From NCBI GenBank assembly GCA_015501595.1, contig JADNRX010000881.1, positions 1-18,889 on the forward strand: a stretch of DNA of 18,889 nucleotides, in the 5' to 3' direction. Of this stretch, positions 1-9,801 are shown piece after piece (the first letter of the stretch is position 1; each line of letters opens with the position of its first letter). Source of the stretch: Hymenopellis radicata. Taxonomy: Eukaryota; Basidiomycota; Agaricomycetes; Agaricales; Physalacriaceae. The position numbers and the translations under genes are program-made. The notes under the pieces are model-generated. The model ran no database searches, was not told the origin of the DNA, and was given only the letters and a program-made list of their open reading frames with translations.

Positions 1-216
1 GTGACACAAGGCCTCGGTGTCAATTTACATTCGCGGGTCCGTCATCTTACCTGCCCGGACGAGCTGGGTTCAAAAGTTGGTCTAGCATTAAAAACAGGTA
101 CAAGAACTACGTAGTACGTAGTGCAGGATAATTGTCGTGTAACATTGTACTAATCATCATCAGAATCGAGGCCATAATGCGAGTCAGCATCGGAATAATA
201 TCTGCATCTAACGTAC

Positions 217-340
217 CCTACGTCGAGCACAGTCGTCGGATTACGGCTCCAGAACATGGGCGTGAGCGATACAACCTGCATCGCCTTCAACCGTCGCGCC
301 TGCTCGGAGGTCAGCGAAAACTGCTCGTGCACGAATCCAT
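217..340 (-). other. Coding-like fragment, unidentified
   Basis: On the minus strand one frame reads as natural protein (with phrases such as HEQFSLTSEQARRLKAMQ and VSLTPMFWSRNPTTVL) and ends exactly at a GTACGT donor-like site at 216-211. I do not recognise the family. It may be an exon of a broken gene, like the other fragments further right on this strand. No start codon or complementary exon could be fixed. Confidence 0.25.
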
Positions 341-595
341 CGGTACATTACACTGAAAAAATCAAAAGGTCTGATCGAGATACCGCCAAAGCTCAGCTCA
401 CCGACAATGCTCGAACATCCCCCGCGATATCCCATCGTCGCTGCCTATCTGGTACATCTTATTCGCCTTGCTCGTATCGCGGTCGCCCTGTAGCGCTCCG
501 CCGCGGCGCGGATGTCGCGGTCTGCTTCTCCTCAAAGAATCGGCGATATCCTCTGCGCGCTTGGCGGGTACAAGGAGATACGATGCACCGTTATG

Positions 596-957
596 CTCGA
601 TCCCTCTCCTTCCGTGAGGATGAGCGTACAGGTCTTTCGCGTTCTTGGTTCTTGCATTGTTGGCGTCAGAAAGTTGGGAAGTCCGGTGAGCCTAGAATGC
701 AAATAAGAAACGTAGATATGAGAAACAGGCAATTAGTTACCGATTTCGCTTGTTCCCGTCGTCAGTCTTCTTGTTCTGCTTATCCGCTTGGAAGTGAGCC
801 CAGTTCAGGATGTGGTCGATGATGGGAGACTTTTGAACTGGAAAACGCGTCAGTACATGAGGCAAGTATAGCAAGACCGGTATGAACCTTTCTGCAGAAA
901 GTCGTCGGACAAGACCGGCTTCGACGTAGACGGCACCAGTGCCCAGGCCAATGGGAA
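596..957 (-). pseudogene. DNA topoisomerase II fragment
   Basis: Three short minus-strand exons resemble the ATPase-to-TOPRIM junction of eukaryotic topoisomerase II. The first (to 888) ends with KPVLSDDFLQK. The second (837-741) reads SPIIDHILNWAHFQADK followed by a KKTDDG-type lysine stretch. The third (from 691) starts RLTGLP and contains CTLILTEG, matching the TOPRIM strand that ends with the catalytic glutamate of the EGDSA motif. The introns fit: phases agree at 888/837 and 741/691. The rest is degraded. After LTGLP the frame slips by one (the next frame reads LSDANNARTKNAKD) and slips back before CTLILTEG; the usual EGDSAK is EGEGSS, and the similarity then stops. The full enzyme exceeds 1,100 residues, so this is an isolated piece of about 100 residues. 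Identification rests on recalled family motifs, not on a search. Confidence 0.6.
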
Positions 958-1080
958 ACTAGCGACACGCCAGGACCAGCCATGAATACCGTGCGCACAC
1001 TTCTTCGCGGGGGCGGACCCGGCACGAGTCGTGCCTCCACCAGGAGGACAGTCCGCATCAGCTCTGTCTGCCCGAGCCAC

Positions 1081-1114
1081 GACGGTTTGAGGTCCTCGAC
1101 GGTTTGAGGTCCTC
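1081..1114. repeat. 17-bp direct tandem duplication
   Basis: Two exact head-to-tail copies of GACGGTTTGAGGTCCTC occupy 1081-1097 and 1098-1114. No function is evident. Confidence 0.9.
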
Positions 1115-1174
1115 GACGCCTCGCAGCCGGGTCACCAGGCTCTTCTTCCCTAGCGCACGCATTCTGAGCGCATT

Positions 1175-1310
1175 GTTAGCTAAAAAAGGCAGGGAGAAGT
1201 CCAATACTCACCTCATAACGGGTTATCGCGCTGAATTGCCCAAGTTCAGTCTACGACAAGCTGTTAGCTCACGAAAGCAGAGAGAAGTCGAACACTCACC
1301 TCAAACTACG
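1175..1310. repeat. Imperfect tandem duplication, period 88 bp
   Basis: GTTAGC at 1175 and again at 1263 open two related stretches that share AGAGAAGTC/GGAGAAGTC and ACTCACCTCA in the same order. The second copy is shorter and diverged. No protein is supported here. Confidence 0.6.
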
Positions 1311-1485
1311 ACAAACGGCTGGCTGATGTGCGCTCATCCGAGCCAAGCCACGCTTTGATTGACGTCTTGTCCCAGATAAGCCAAAATCCGGCGACCCTCT
1401 AGCAAGTTCTGGTACTATGTTGGTATTCCGGGATATTAGCTGTTTGATTCGTCAACAGGCCATTCCTGATGTCAAAAAGACTCAC

Positions 1486-1888
1486 TCACTTTGTGGCGAC
1501 CGCTGTGAGCAAGCGTAGGCTGAGGTGTCTTGCGAGGACTACCCAGCTCTTCGTCATCGCGCCAGTCCAATCCGCTGCTGCCATCGTCGAACCCCACATG
1601 CCGAGGGCCTCATCCTCCTGTCCTAACAGCACCAGACATCGCACGCCTCTCAGCCCAGTCACTTCGCCATCGAATGTGCCCCGCACTTCTACTCGTAGGC
1701 GCTCCTTCGAGAGAGTACCCCGCCACTGAGATTGTATCCGTATTGCGGCGTCGTTGCTCCTCTTTTGTTCCAGACGGAGTTCCCGCCGCTGTCTAACCTG
1801 GTCGAAGAGCCGACTGTGACTGCGCCGCGGCGGTAGACGAGCCGCCGAGATTAATGTTGCGCTTGGCCTCGTCGTCGAAGAGGGACAT
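1486..1888 (-). pseudogene. HUL5/UBE3C-type HECT ubiquitin ligase, N-terminal fragment
   Basis: The ATG at 1888-1886 opens MSLFDDEAKRNINLGGSS, which matches how fungal HUL5 and animal UBE3C proteins begin. After one frame break near the CTCTTC run at about 1806-1812 the protein continues FDQVRQRRELRLEQKRSNDA and then AIRIQSQWRG, an IQ motif as found in this family, then GLRGVRCLVLLGQ. The frame stops at 1486, where GTGAGT could be an intron donor. A candidate next exon (about 1409-1334) reads RRILAYLGQDVNQS but carries its own stop and is not recognised with certainty. The catalytic HECT domain, more than 800 residues further on in intact proteins, is absent. It is either a relic or a start piece copied into a repeat-rich area. 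Identification is from recalled family sequence. Confidence 0.6.
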
Positions 1889-1969
1889 GATGGTAAGAGA
1901 GAAGGAATTCGAAATCGCATCCACGTCCATTACGCGTAATCTGGTCGAAGAGCGCTGACTGCGACTGCG
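1798..1969. repeat. Short diverged direct repeat within the HUL5-like start
   Basis: A stretch starting CTGGTCGAAGAG recurs at 1798 and 1941 and continues with a similar GACTGCGACTGCG tail. It encodes the QSQSALFDQ peptide on the minus strand in both places, so part of the ligase start has been duplicated 143 bp upstream. Confidence 0.6.
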
Positions 1970-2130
1970 CGTCGAAGATGGGCGGACATGCTCTCGGGAA
2001 GGGTGAAGAGGTGTTTCTCGGGTCCGAGGATGTTGACGAGGTGGTGGTGGGAGACGGTCTCGAGGACGTTGAGGAGAGGAGATCGCCTTGAGGAGGGTGG
2101 GCTGTCGTGCGCCAAGGTGAGAGACGAAGC
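1930..2130 (-). other. Coding-like fragment upstream of the HUL5-like start
   Basis: A minus-strand frame here reads like real protein (LLNVLETVSHHHLVNILGPE, then HLFTLPESM) but then runs into the duplicated QSQSALFDQ piece in another frame. I cannot name the source gene. It is another sign that this flank consists of joined gene fragments. Confidence 0.25.
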
Positions 2131-2204
2131 GTGCTTCGGACCCGGGTCACACTCGCGCCGGACGTTCTTACAAGGGCGGCGGGTTCAATCTAGAGACCTC
2201 AACG

Positions 2205-2383
2205 AGTCATTTGCGAGTCAGACTCGCGACTCGGGACATGAGTACTCACGCAAAAATCAGGCTAATTCAGACTCGCGTCAGACTCGACTCGCGATGACTC
2301 GCGAGTCGTCGCGAGTCAACTCGTGAGTACTCACCATGAGTCCGAGTCATCTCGGATACTCACGAGTACTCGCGAGTCTATGC
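2205..2383. repeat. CGAGTC/GACTCG-rich array
   Basis: Roughly 180 bp are packed with GAGTC/GACTC and their extensions GACTCGCGAGTC and GAGTACTCA in both orientations, giving many short overlapping palindromes. A plus-strand reading frame across it is a by-product of the repeat. Function unknown. Confidence 0.75.
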
Positions 2384-2451
2384 ACCCCCGTAGTCATGCA
2401 CAGCGAGCATCCCCGGGCAATGGCACGGGGACAGTCAGTTGGGCATGAGGA

Positions 2452-2520
2452 TGGGGTGGTGGTGATGGTGATGGTGAGGGTGATGATGGTGAGGGGAGTG
2501 GTGGTGGTGGTTGTCATCGT
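2452..2520. repeat. GGTGGT/GATGGTG simple-sequence tract
   Basis: Purine-rich GTG, GAT and GGT triplets form an imperfect microsatellite just outside the left end of the transposon. No gene is supported between 2151 and 2559. Confidence 0.8.
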
Positions 2521-2559
2521 TGTCGTTGATGTATCCGTCCGCCCAGGAACCGAATCTGA

Positions 2560-2689
2560 TAGGATATCCTATCCCCGATTTTTCGAAGGGATAGGATTCG
2601 ATAGGATTGTGCCAAATCTACCACCCCCGTACCCTACCCATGTCCAATACTGCTATCTTATCCTATCTTATCCTATCTTATCCTATCTC
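2560..2689 (+). repeat. Left terminal inverted repeat
   Basis: This matches the reverse complement of 16399-16523 with one substitution (CCCTACCC against CCGTACCC on the other side) and one 5-bp length difference in the TATCTTATCC run. The near identity suggests a recent insertion or continuing sequence exchange between the ends. Confidence 0.92.
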
Positions 2690-2880
2690 ACGCCAGTCAA
2701 CAGCACAAAAAAAATTAGATATTCCGCATACTATATCCCATCCTATCCTAGCCTACCATACCGTAGTCAGCCTATCGAATCCTACCAAGTCCATCACAAC
2801 TTATCCTATCCCAGCCTACCGTGGCGTAGTCAGCCTATCCAATCCTAGCGAGTCCATCACAGCCCATCGTATCCTAATGC
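2690..2880. repeat. Left subterminal repeats with a 63-bp tandem duplication
   Basis: Units at 2750-2812 and 2813-2875 both start AGCCTACC, then carry GTAGTCAGCCTATC and AGTCCATCACA in the same order, so they are a 63-bp tandem duplication with scattered differences. TCCTATC-type heptamers recur throughout. The transposase stop codon (2816-2818) lies inside the second unit, so the last residues of the protein are encoded by end-repeat sequence. Confidence 0.8.
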
Positions 2881-5800
2881 GTCCCGCGAGCTTTCCCACG
2901 TGTCCCCCGCCCTCTACCGCCTCTGCCTCTTCCACCCCGACCTCTTCCGCCCCGACCTCTGCTACTTCCCGCCCCTGGGGCCTTTCCCTTTCCCTTGGTT
3001 GGGCTACCTGAAGCCGTGCTTTCTTCTTCGGCCGAGGCCTGCCTGTCTCATCATCATCGCCGTGGTCCGCCTCGTGAACCTCCTCCTCAGAATCGTCGCT
3101 ATCCTCCTCGTCATCATCAACCGGCACACGCTTCCGTTTAGCCTGTGACTTCTTGCTTCGTGCCGCCTGCTGTTCAAGCTCGTGATCGATCCGCATATTC
3201 CGCCGGTTGGTCCCACCACGCGCAGACGACTCAGCTTTCGCCATCTCTTCAGCACGACGTTCCCGCTCAATATCTGCCGACTCCATCTCAGCCTCACGCT
3301 CCCGCTTTTTCTGCATCACCTCCTCATTCCTCTTCACCTTTGCTAACGCCTCTTTCCATTCTGTCACCATGCGATCACGCCACCTCATATGTGAGGCACG
3401 TTGTCGAAATGCGTAAGCTTTGCGTCCGGGCGTCTCCGCCTTGTTTGCAATCTTGGCCCACACTGTCGCAGTCTTTTCGTGATGAGTCTCGACTCGGGGC
3501 CTCTCAGCCTCAAGTATCTCCGTCTCCTCTCTCCAATGCTCGCACTCATCCTTCTCGCGGAACCACTTGACACGTCGAACTACAACTTTTTATTAGGAGC
3601 ATCATGATGTAGATTAAAATGACTTACTCTCAAGATACCAGTCTTGTTCGTCCTCTTCAGTGAGCCCGCCCGCTTAGAAACCGACCACAGCCAAGAATCA
3701 CCCATGCGGGCTTCACCAGGCTGAGCGACTTTCGTTGCATCCTTCCCCTTCATGTGAGTCGCCTCCAAGTGCCGTAAGGTCGTGTCATCCTCGGCCAATC
3801 CCAAACGCAACAGGCGACCACGAACGAAGTTGTAGCGAATCATCGCCTCCTTCTTCTCGCGCTCAAATCGCTTGAGTATGCGATGCGCCGCGTAGTAGCT
3901 CCTTGTCCATGAAGATGTTCTTTCTTGGCACGTAAATTTTCCACTTGTAGGATGATAAGTCCTCGATCTCCGTCAGGATTTCGTGGGCCTGGACCTTTCG
4001 CAGGCCGTACTCCACCTCTGTCGCATACTGTAGATTGTATCGGCTGTCATGGCGTTTTGCGGGCGAGAGTCGACTTGGGAGGGGAAGGAAGGCATCCTCA
4101 GGGGAGTTGGATCAACAGTCTTGGTGAGGGGCGATAAAGCGGGGAAGAATCCCACGAAAGACTCCATGAAGGTGCAGATGGCGGCGTACAGCCGCTCGCG
4201 CGTCGTATCTAAAGGCGTCCCTATCGTCCCACTCATCGTCCTCTGCCTCGGCGAGGAGACTAACCACTTTCCTGCAATCACTTGAAGCATCCATTAAGCA
4301 CCGTATAAGATCAACTTACTGATCATGGTCCAAGCGGACACCTTCCTCCAATAACTCTCTCAATCCATCAGCGAATCCCGGAGTTGGAGTCTTCGAAAGG
4401 GCTTCAGCTCGCTCTCGTTCCAGCTGGTCCTTCATGAACTGTTGCATAGTTGGAACATCTGATGGAATACGTTGTCAGTCATCGAACGTTCAACAAACTG
4501 TCCACTAACCAATCCCTTTAAAGTTAACTTCAAACCTGTCGACAATGTGGTTGTCGTCAGCTTCTGGAAGCGGCTCGGCATATTCACGCTCCCACTTCGC
4601 GCGCAGGTCGTGGGATATAGCCTTGGACGCCAGGTCGAATTCGTGCCGCAACCGGGAGTGTGTCTTCTTCGCCTTGACATACGCCTTGCTGATGCTACAG
4701 GCTACAAGTTCGTAATCCATTCAGTAATCAGCATCTTATACGGTCGAAACACTTACCGAGCTTGATCAACTTGTTATAATTCCAATCATCGAAAGCGGCG
4801 TTGAGACTATCCTGTCGTTGCCCATGATTTTGATGTTTGACGCTTCCACCGCAAATCCTCGTGGCTGCCCAGGGCGTTTCGACCGTTTCGGGACAGGTTT
4901 TCCCTACGTTCTTCTGGTGTGAGTACCCATAAAGAGTACGACACAACGAGATGTGTCCCAAGACGTGAAGAGGGGGAATGCCGCCCTTCAATCGCCCAAT
5001 CAGCGATCTCATCTTCTCCCGCAGTTCCTTGTCGTTGTCCAGCTCGGGGAACTTGCCATCCTCAAACAAACGCTTCGACAAATTCTTCACAAATTGACAC
5101 CAGATGTCGTAAGCCCAGCGAATCCAGCGTTGGTGGAGCTGATACCGAAGTGTGCCAAATAGACTCCGCGTAGCATAGGCAAATCTGTTGAGCAAGTCAG
5201 CTACTATCAATCTTTTCGCCAAGCAGATATTGCTTACCTTTCGCCGCCGTACATATCGACAACGGAATTGTCTTCGAAGAATACGTGCCTTGAACACGTT
5301 GTCCCTACAATCCCGGACACGATCAAGTTCACAAACTTGAGGAGCGACTGCAACTTCATCGCCCTCAGTCGAGCGCAGGTATTCGCCTGCACAAATACGC
5401 CTAAGGGCACGCGATGACAACCTCAAGAAAGGACTTACGTCTGGCTCCTCTCCTTCGCATCTGTCTAAATATGCTTGGTACTCCTTCTCCTCCGCCATAT
5501 ATGAGAGACCGGCAGTGATTGCTTCGTCATCTGGGTCCTCTTTCTTCTTGAGGCGCGGCGCATTGAAGGTTCCATCGTTCTGTTCGAACTTCGTATACTT
5601 GTGCCTATTTTCCTCTGTTAAATAAAGTCGCCAGTCAATTAAACGAATCGACTGACGCGTCGCATTCCTTTGCTTCCCAGACTTCCTTCATTGGCACGTT
5701 CCATCCAGGGTCCGGACAGGCTGGACAGTATATTGACATGCTACCGGGTCGCCGATGTGTGATGAACGCGTCGATTCCCTGTTCCTGTCCACTGCGCCGA

Positions 5801-6882
5801 CGATATTCCAGGCGGCGCTTCACGCGGATTGCACGCATGAACGATCGGTAACAGTCCTGCAATTCAATCAGTCCAAAACCCTGCGATCATTCGAAATGAT
5901 ACTCACGGAGACTTTGTCTGGCTCAACTGCATCCGTTAAGCGTTGTAAAGCATAACAGTAATCGTAGGCTGACTTCTTCGAGGTGTTGGCGTGAATGTTG
6001 AAATTCTCCAGGGCTTCGTAAGTGATGGCGGTTTTTGGGTCCTCGAGGGTCACTGGCCACAGCCGAGAGGTGAATAATTGATGAGCCTCATCGTGGAATA
6101 GGCCCAGTCTACCGTCGGCCGAGTGCTTGGCCGCCAGTTCGAGTCGACAGCGGCAGCGACAATATAAGATGTTAACACTATGGTACCCATTAACGTCGAC
6201 AACTGTTATGGTTCGAGCAGTTTCTGAGGCAGGGCACTTGTCTCCATCGTGTCCCAGGTTGAAGACGAGACCAAGGTCGTGCAAGGAAGCGACCCCGAAG
6301 AATTGGAGGTTCCAGCGCTGGATACGGTGGAAGTGGCAGTGCTGGTGACATTGGACGATGCAGGAACTGCAAACAGGTCGTGTGCGACACTGCTGGCAAC
6401 GGAATATCGCTTTTTCGGGCTGTCCGCAGCGACGACAATCACCGATGACAGCGTCATGGTATTGGGAGTCGAATTCCGCTTCTTGTATGTAGGCACCGAA
6501 ATCCAAGAAGGGCTGTATTTTCACGCTAACACCCTAGCAGGACGGTTAGCATACTGAGCTTCCAAAACAGCCGGGAACGTACCTGGTATCGCTTACGCGC
6601 TAGCTCATAGGTGGACTTCGTCGAGTTTTCTACCTCCAGATCCTCCCAATCCTCTTCGGGATCCAACGAGTTGTCCGCCGAAGAGTCCGCCGCAGAAGTG
6701 CTGGCCGCCTGTATATCGTCCTTGCCGTCGGCAGCAGCAATGGAAGTGGCTGGGGCATAGGCGGCGCTCGAGGTCTCTGCAGCTGGGGCGGGAGGAGACG
6801 ATAGTATTGTGAAAGCGTTGGCGATAATGGGTGGATGCTTCGCGGCGTATTTCTGGATCTTCTTCAGATTGAGGGGTTTCAT
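2816..6882 (-). CDS. KDZ transposase with CxC2-type cysteine cluster, C-terminal frame breaks
   Basis: About 1,200 residues in about ten exons: 6882-6583, 6533-5907, 5856 to about 5660, about 5613-5439, 5386-5238, 5184-4757, 4701-4510, 4458-4320, 4271-3628 and 3579-2816. The start is the ATG opening MKPLNLKKIQKYAAKH. Exon 2 carries the zinc-cluster region: CRRC, CQQC, CSSC, then a Cys/His run, followed by LHDLGLVFNLGHDG and TVVDVNGYHSVNILYCRCRC, typical of CxC2 in KDZ proteins. CPACPDPGWN follows. The three acidic residues expected of the DDE fold are present: Asp in NDGTF (5574-5576), Asp in AYDIWCQF (5106-5108) and Glu in ETVETPWA (4878-4889), then HVLGH and QNHGQRQDSLN upstream of FDDWNY. 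The tail is lysine/glutamate rich. The junction near 5613-5660 has no clean intron. Frames break near 4200-4250, 4098, 3890 and 3670, each time resuming family-like sequence such as PEDAFLPLPSRL or LTEEDEQDWYLE. These could be real decay or base-calling errors. Confidence 0.85.
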
Positions 6883-7485
6883 CGCAATGTAGGTGGGGGT
6901 AGAGAACAAGGAGGCTAGCGATAGGATGGTCAATAATGAGAATATACAAACAAAGGGCCACACAACCCACCTGCCTTGTTTGGGACAACAAAGACAGACA
7001 ACAAAGACGCGTCCACGCCTAATCTGTCACAATGAATCATTCAAGTCTCCATCCAACGACACTGCGCACTTACGGGGATCGGCCTGTTACCATCGAAACC
7101 TGCTGCTCGCCACAGCGCCGCCGCCCCATCGTAGGGGCGGCGCCCTAGGTGCGTCGTGTGGTAGTGGTCAGAAGCAGAGGTGGAAAGTCTTACTAAGCAG
7201 CGAGCCTCGACTGATAGGCCCCGCTGATGGCGACACCTCGGGCATCGGCGATGGGCCATGAGTGGCGCAATTAATTGACTTCGCTCTAACGGTATGTAAT
7301 GGTACGATAATTTTAAATGTTATTCGCTTTCCATGACTGACATAAATGTACCATAATACTTCTAGTTTTCCAGCATCGTAGCAAAACATTTTTTTACAAA
7401 CAAATGTGGCGTAATAAATTCGACTTATATTGGAAACAAAGCTAGTATAGGTACATGCCGAGTAGATACAGCGTGTGGGATCGGT
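6883..7485. other. Transposase upstream region; 3' intergenic of XA
   Basis: No gene is supported here. It lies between the transposase start and the stop codon of XA, so it should hold the transposase promoter. It contains a 9-bp-stem hairpin (7119-7127 with 7134-7142, loop ATCGTA), a copy of part of the central palindrome (7217-7248), and an AT-rich stretch from about 7265 to 7450. Confidence 0.6.
7217..7248. repeat. Extra copy of a segment of the central palindrome
   Basis: 25 bp (7224-7248, starting CTGATGGCGACACC) are identical to 9509-9533 in the left arm of the palindrome. The match extends to AGGCC at 7217 with a 2-bp gap and one mismatch. It lies about 335-365 bp upstream of the transposase start codon. 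Confidence 0.85.
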
Positions 7486-8903
7486 TCACTCGAAAAACGG
7501 GGACAATATATGTGATGTCAAGCCATCCCACTCGCTGGGAGCAATCGACACCCGAGCATCCTTCAGAGCGATCCAAAGTTCCGCTTTGGGGATAGTCAGC
7601 GCACTTTGCCAAAGGAACGGCCTGAACTCCATCAGTTCCGGGATATACTGCTCGAGGTGAAGACCAGCATGAACACCATTTCGGCCGAACTTTTTGAGAT
7701 AGTTTGTCGGTTTGATAGGGCCTGTTGCGGCGACCTCCAGTTCAAAGACCTGAGGAGGAGCATTGTCCTATGAAATCACTAATGAGCTGAATACCGCGCC
7801 GGCGACATCATGACATACGTTGAGGAACACAGCGAATGTCAAGCGACGCTGCGCCACGGCGTCCATAATGACAACCTCGTCATCGTCTGTCTCGTCGATC
7901 ACAGTTACGGAGGTCGTCGGCGAAACGGGACGCGGCGGTTGACGAGCCCGAGGCGGGGCCGGCACACGAAGCGCCCAGTCTTTCTTAGAATTCTTGAAAA
8001 AGCTGACAAGTTTCTACAAGTGGGGCCATCAGCGAAATGTCAGTCATCGAAGTGTCGGTCACGTACCTCTTGTAATTCACTGATTGTGAAGTCTGGTTTG
8101 AACTTTTCGCGAAAAGGTAATAGAACGTTGTCGATAACAAACGCCTTGCCATCACCATGAGGAGCATTCAAGTATTCAGTCGCAAAGTTCTCCAAGAAAA
8201 GCTTCTCATTGGCCGTCCACCGCGCGCGAGGTGTAGTCGCAGAGACGTCTAGCCTGTGTTTCTTCGGAACAGACGCCTCGGCATGATCTTCTGCAGCGCG
8301 TTTGGGACGTGGCCGGGGTGCTGGAGTAGGGGAAGAACGAGGAACCGGAGACGATGAACGAGTCGGTGCAGAGGGGCGTGGTTTTCGATTATATGAGCGG
8401 GTGGGGGGGACTGTAGCCAGTAAACGTTCTCTCTCGCGTAGCCAATAGATGACGCTAGGCATGCGTTCAAGCTGAGCAGCCGTGAAACCACTTGGGTCAA
8501 TGCCCTTGAAGTCTCCACATGTGGAATTTCGACACTGTACAATCGTGAGTTTAAGAAGTAGGAAGACAAAAGTAATACACACCTTTGTGAATTGGCATCC
8601 TACTTGATCAAAAGTCGCGTCGTCCGGTCCGCCAACCAAAGCTCCGCCATGTTTCGCGCTGGCACCAACGTCGGTGATGACAATAATTGTAGCTTGCTTG
8701 CACCGCGAACACATTTGGGATAGTGAGCGTCCTCCGTGTTCTTGGTCATTGGCATGGGTGAGGATATGCCGGAGATGGCTGTTGCAGTGAACGATGATCG
8801 CATTTCTTTGCTCGCTGGGCGCTGACGGCAACGCTGGTAGGTGTTCGGGAGGTTTAACCTTGAGATTGGATGGCAAGAGTGCGAAAGAGGTGGGGCCTGC
8901 CAT
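7486..8903 (-). CDS. XA: uncharacterised X-domain cargo protein, about 421 residues
   Basis: Four exons join in frame with all introns in phase 0: 8903-8583, 8534-8067, 8013-7819 and 7767-7486. The product starts MAGPTSFALLPSNLK. Residues about 65-115 carry MCSRCK, GCQFTK and CRNSTCGDF, six cysteines that could bind a metal ion. A Pro/Ser/Arg-rich linker with basic clusters (PRPKRA, PKKHRL) looks like nuclear localisation signal. Then comes the domain shared with XB: RWTANEKLFLENFATEYLNA, NVLLPFREKF and, after the second intron, FFKNSKKDWA. The last exon encodes a compact region (PTNYLKKFGRNGVHAGLHLE, ending SHILSPFFE). I do not recognise the family. The gene is divergent from the Spt5-like gene, with the palindrome in the shared upstream region. 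No frame break is seen. A nucleic-acid-binding role would fit but is inference. Confidence 0.75.
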
Positions 8904-9404
8904 GAAGTGGTCGGTTACGACCGTTTCAGAACGCGATTAAATAACACAAACCTATCGTATCTCAGATCCCAAATTATAGAAACAAATGGCACGTCAGATC
9001 CTATCCTCTAACAATGAATATCATGCCCCGCAGCAGGACGGACTACTCACCGCTCGGTCCACATTACTAATTTTGGGAGGCATAACAAGGGAATTGGGCC
9101 TTGGTCTATTCAAGAGCATTAAATGTTATTGTCCGTCAAAAAGAGGGACAAAGACATACGGAAGATTTGTTCAGACGACGCCATTTTGCGTGGCCACTGA
9201 GATAAACGATGAGATCGGTTGGGAACGAGAATAATGGACCTCACCACAATTGGCACCACGACAAGGCGGGGGGGTGGGCAACGTGTCGATGAGCGGCGAT
9301 AGTGACCTTGACGGCTAGTCAGCCAGCTGCAGCGCCGAGCAATAATAAACTTGCCGTTGACTGCTCGTTAGGCGCTCTGCTTTCGCGCGCGCCAAGGCGT
9401 CGCC

Positions 9405-9431
9405 GCCGCCTTCGGTCCCCACGAAGGCGGC
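9405..9431. repeat. GC-rich hairpin beside the palindrome
   Basis: GCCGCCTTCG (9405-9414) and CGAAGGCGGC (9422-9431) form a perfect 10-bp stem with a 7-nt loop, ending one base before the left arm of the large palindrome. Confidence 0.8.
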
Positions 9432-9432
9432 A

Positions 9433-9664
9433 GCGGCTAGCGACTTGACGGTCTTGAGGAAACAAGGAAAGGCTTAGTCATCAGCCGAGATGCTACGGAT
9501 ACAGGCCTCTGATGGCGACACCTCGGGCATCGGGAAACTTTTCAGCGACCGTCTGAAAGTTTCCCGATGCCCGAGGTGTCGCCATCAGAGGCCTGTATCC
9601 GTAGCATCTCGGCTGATGACTAAGCCTTTCCTTGTTTCCTCAAGACCGTCAAGTCGCTAGCCGC
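9433..9664. repeat. Near-perfect 232-bp palindrome at the element midpoint
   Basis: The arms 9433-9545 and 9553-9664 are reverse complements over about 112 bp. The only difference is one extra T in the left arm near the centre (AAACTTTTCAG against CTGAAAGTTT). The loop is CGACCGT. The outer ends are GCGGCTAGCG and CGCTAGCCGC. Transcribed, it would make a long hairpin; as DNA it could extrude a cruciform. It could be a fold-back insertion, a shared regulatory element of the divergent genes, or a small-RNA source. A segment of its arm recurs upstream of the transposase. Confidence 0.95.
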
Positions 9665-9801
9665 CCTCTGTAAGTCTTTTCGCGCCTTCAGTAAATGAGC
9701 GTAGATAGTATCGTGTGCCGCCGTCAATGAAAAAAAAATTATTGAGAGTCATCGCTCGCTCGAAAAGCTGTTAAAAGATGCAGGGAAAATCCAGGTCGCT
9801 A

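Larger units (their letters stand above)
8904..9801. other. Central divergent intergenic region
   Basis: It separates XA from the Spt5-like gene and should contain both promoters. I see no credible gene; the short plus-strand frame at 8986-9234 lacks any family-like sequence. It contains a GC hairpin at 9405-9431, the large palindrome at 9433-9664, and an A-rich run near 9730. Confidence 0.6.

Noticed and set aside
2655..2690. CRISPR-like regular repeats
   Set aside because: Units are about 10 bp without spacers; they are simple tandem repeats in a eukaryotic transposon end.
2336..2848. 170-residue plus-strand frame
   Set aside because: It runs through simple repeats and the left terminal repeat; the protein is repeat translation, not a gene.
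6249..6557. 102-residue plus-strand frame opposite the cysteine cluster
   Set aside because: Antisense shadow of the CxC2 exon of the transposase.
8986..9234. 82-residue plus-strand frame in the central region
   Set aside because: No recognisable sequence features and placed in the expected divergent promoter region.
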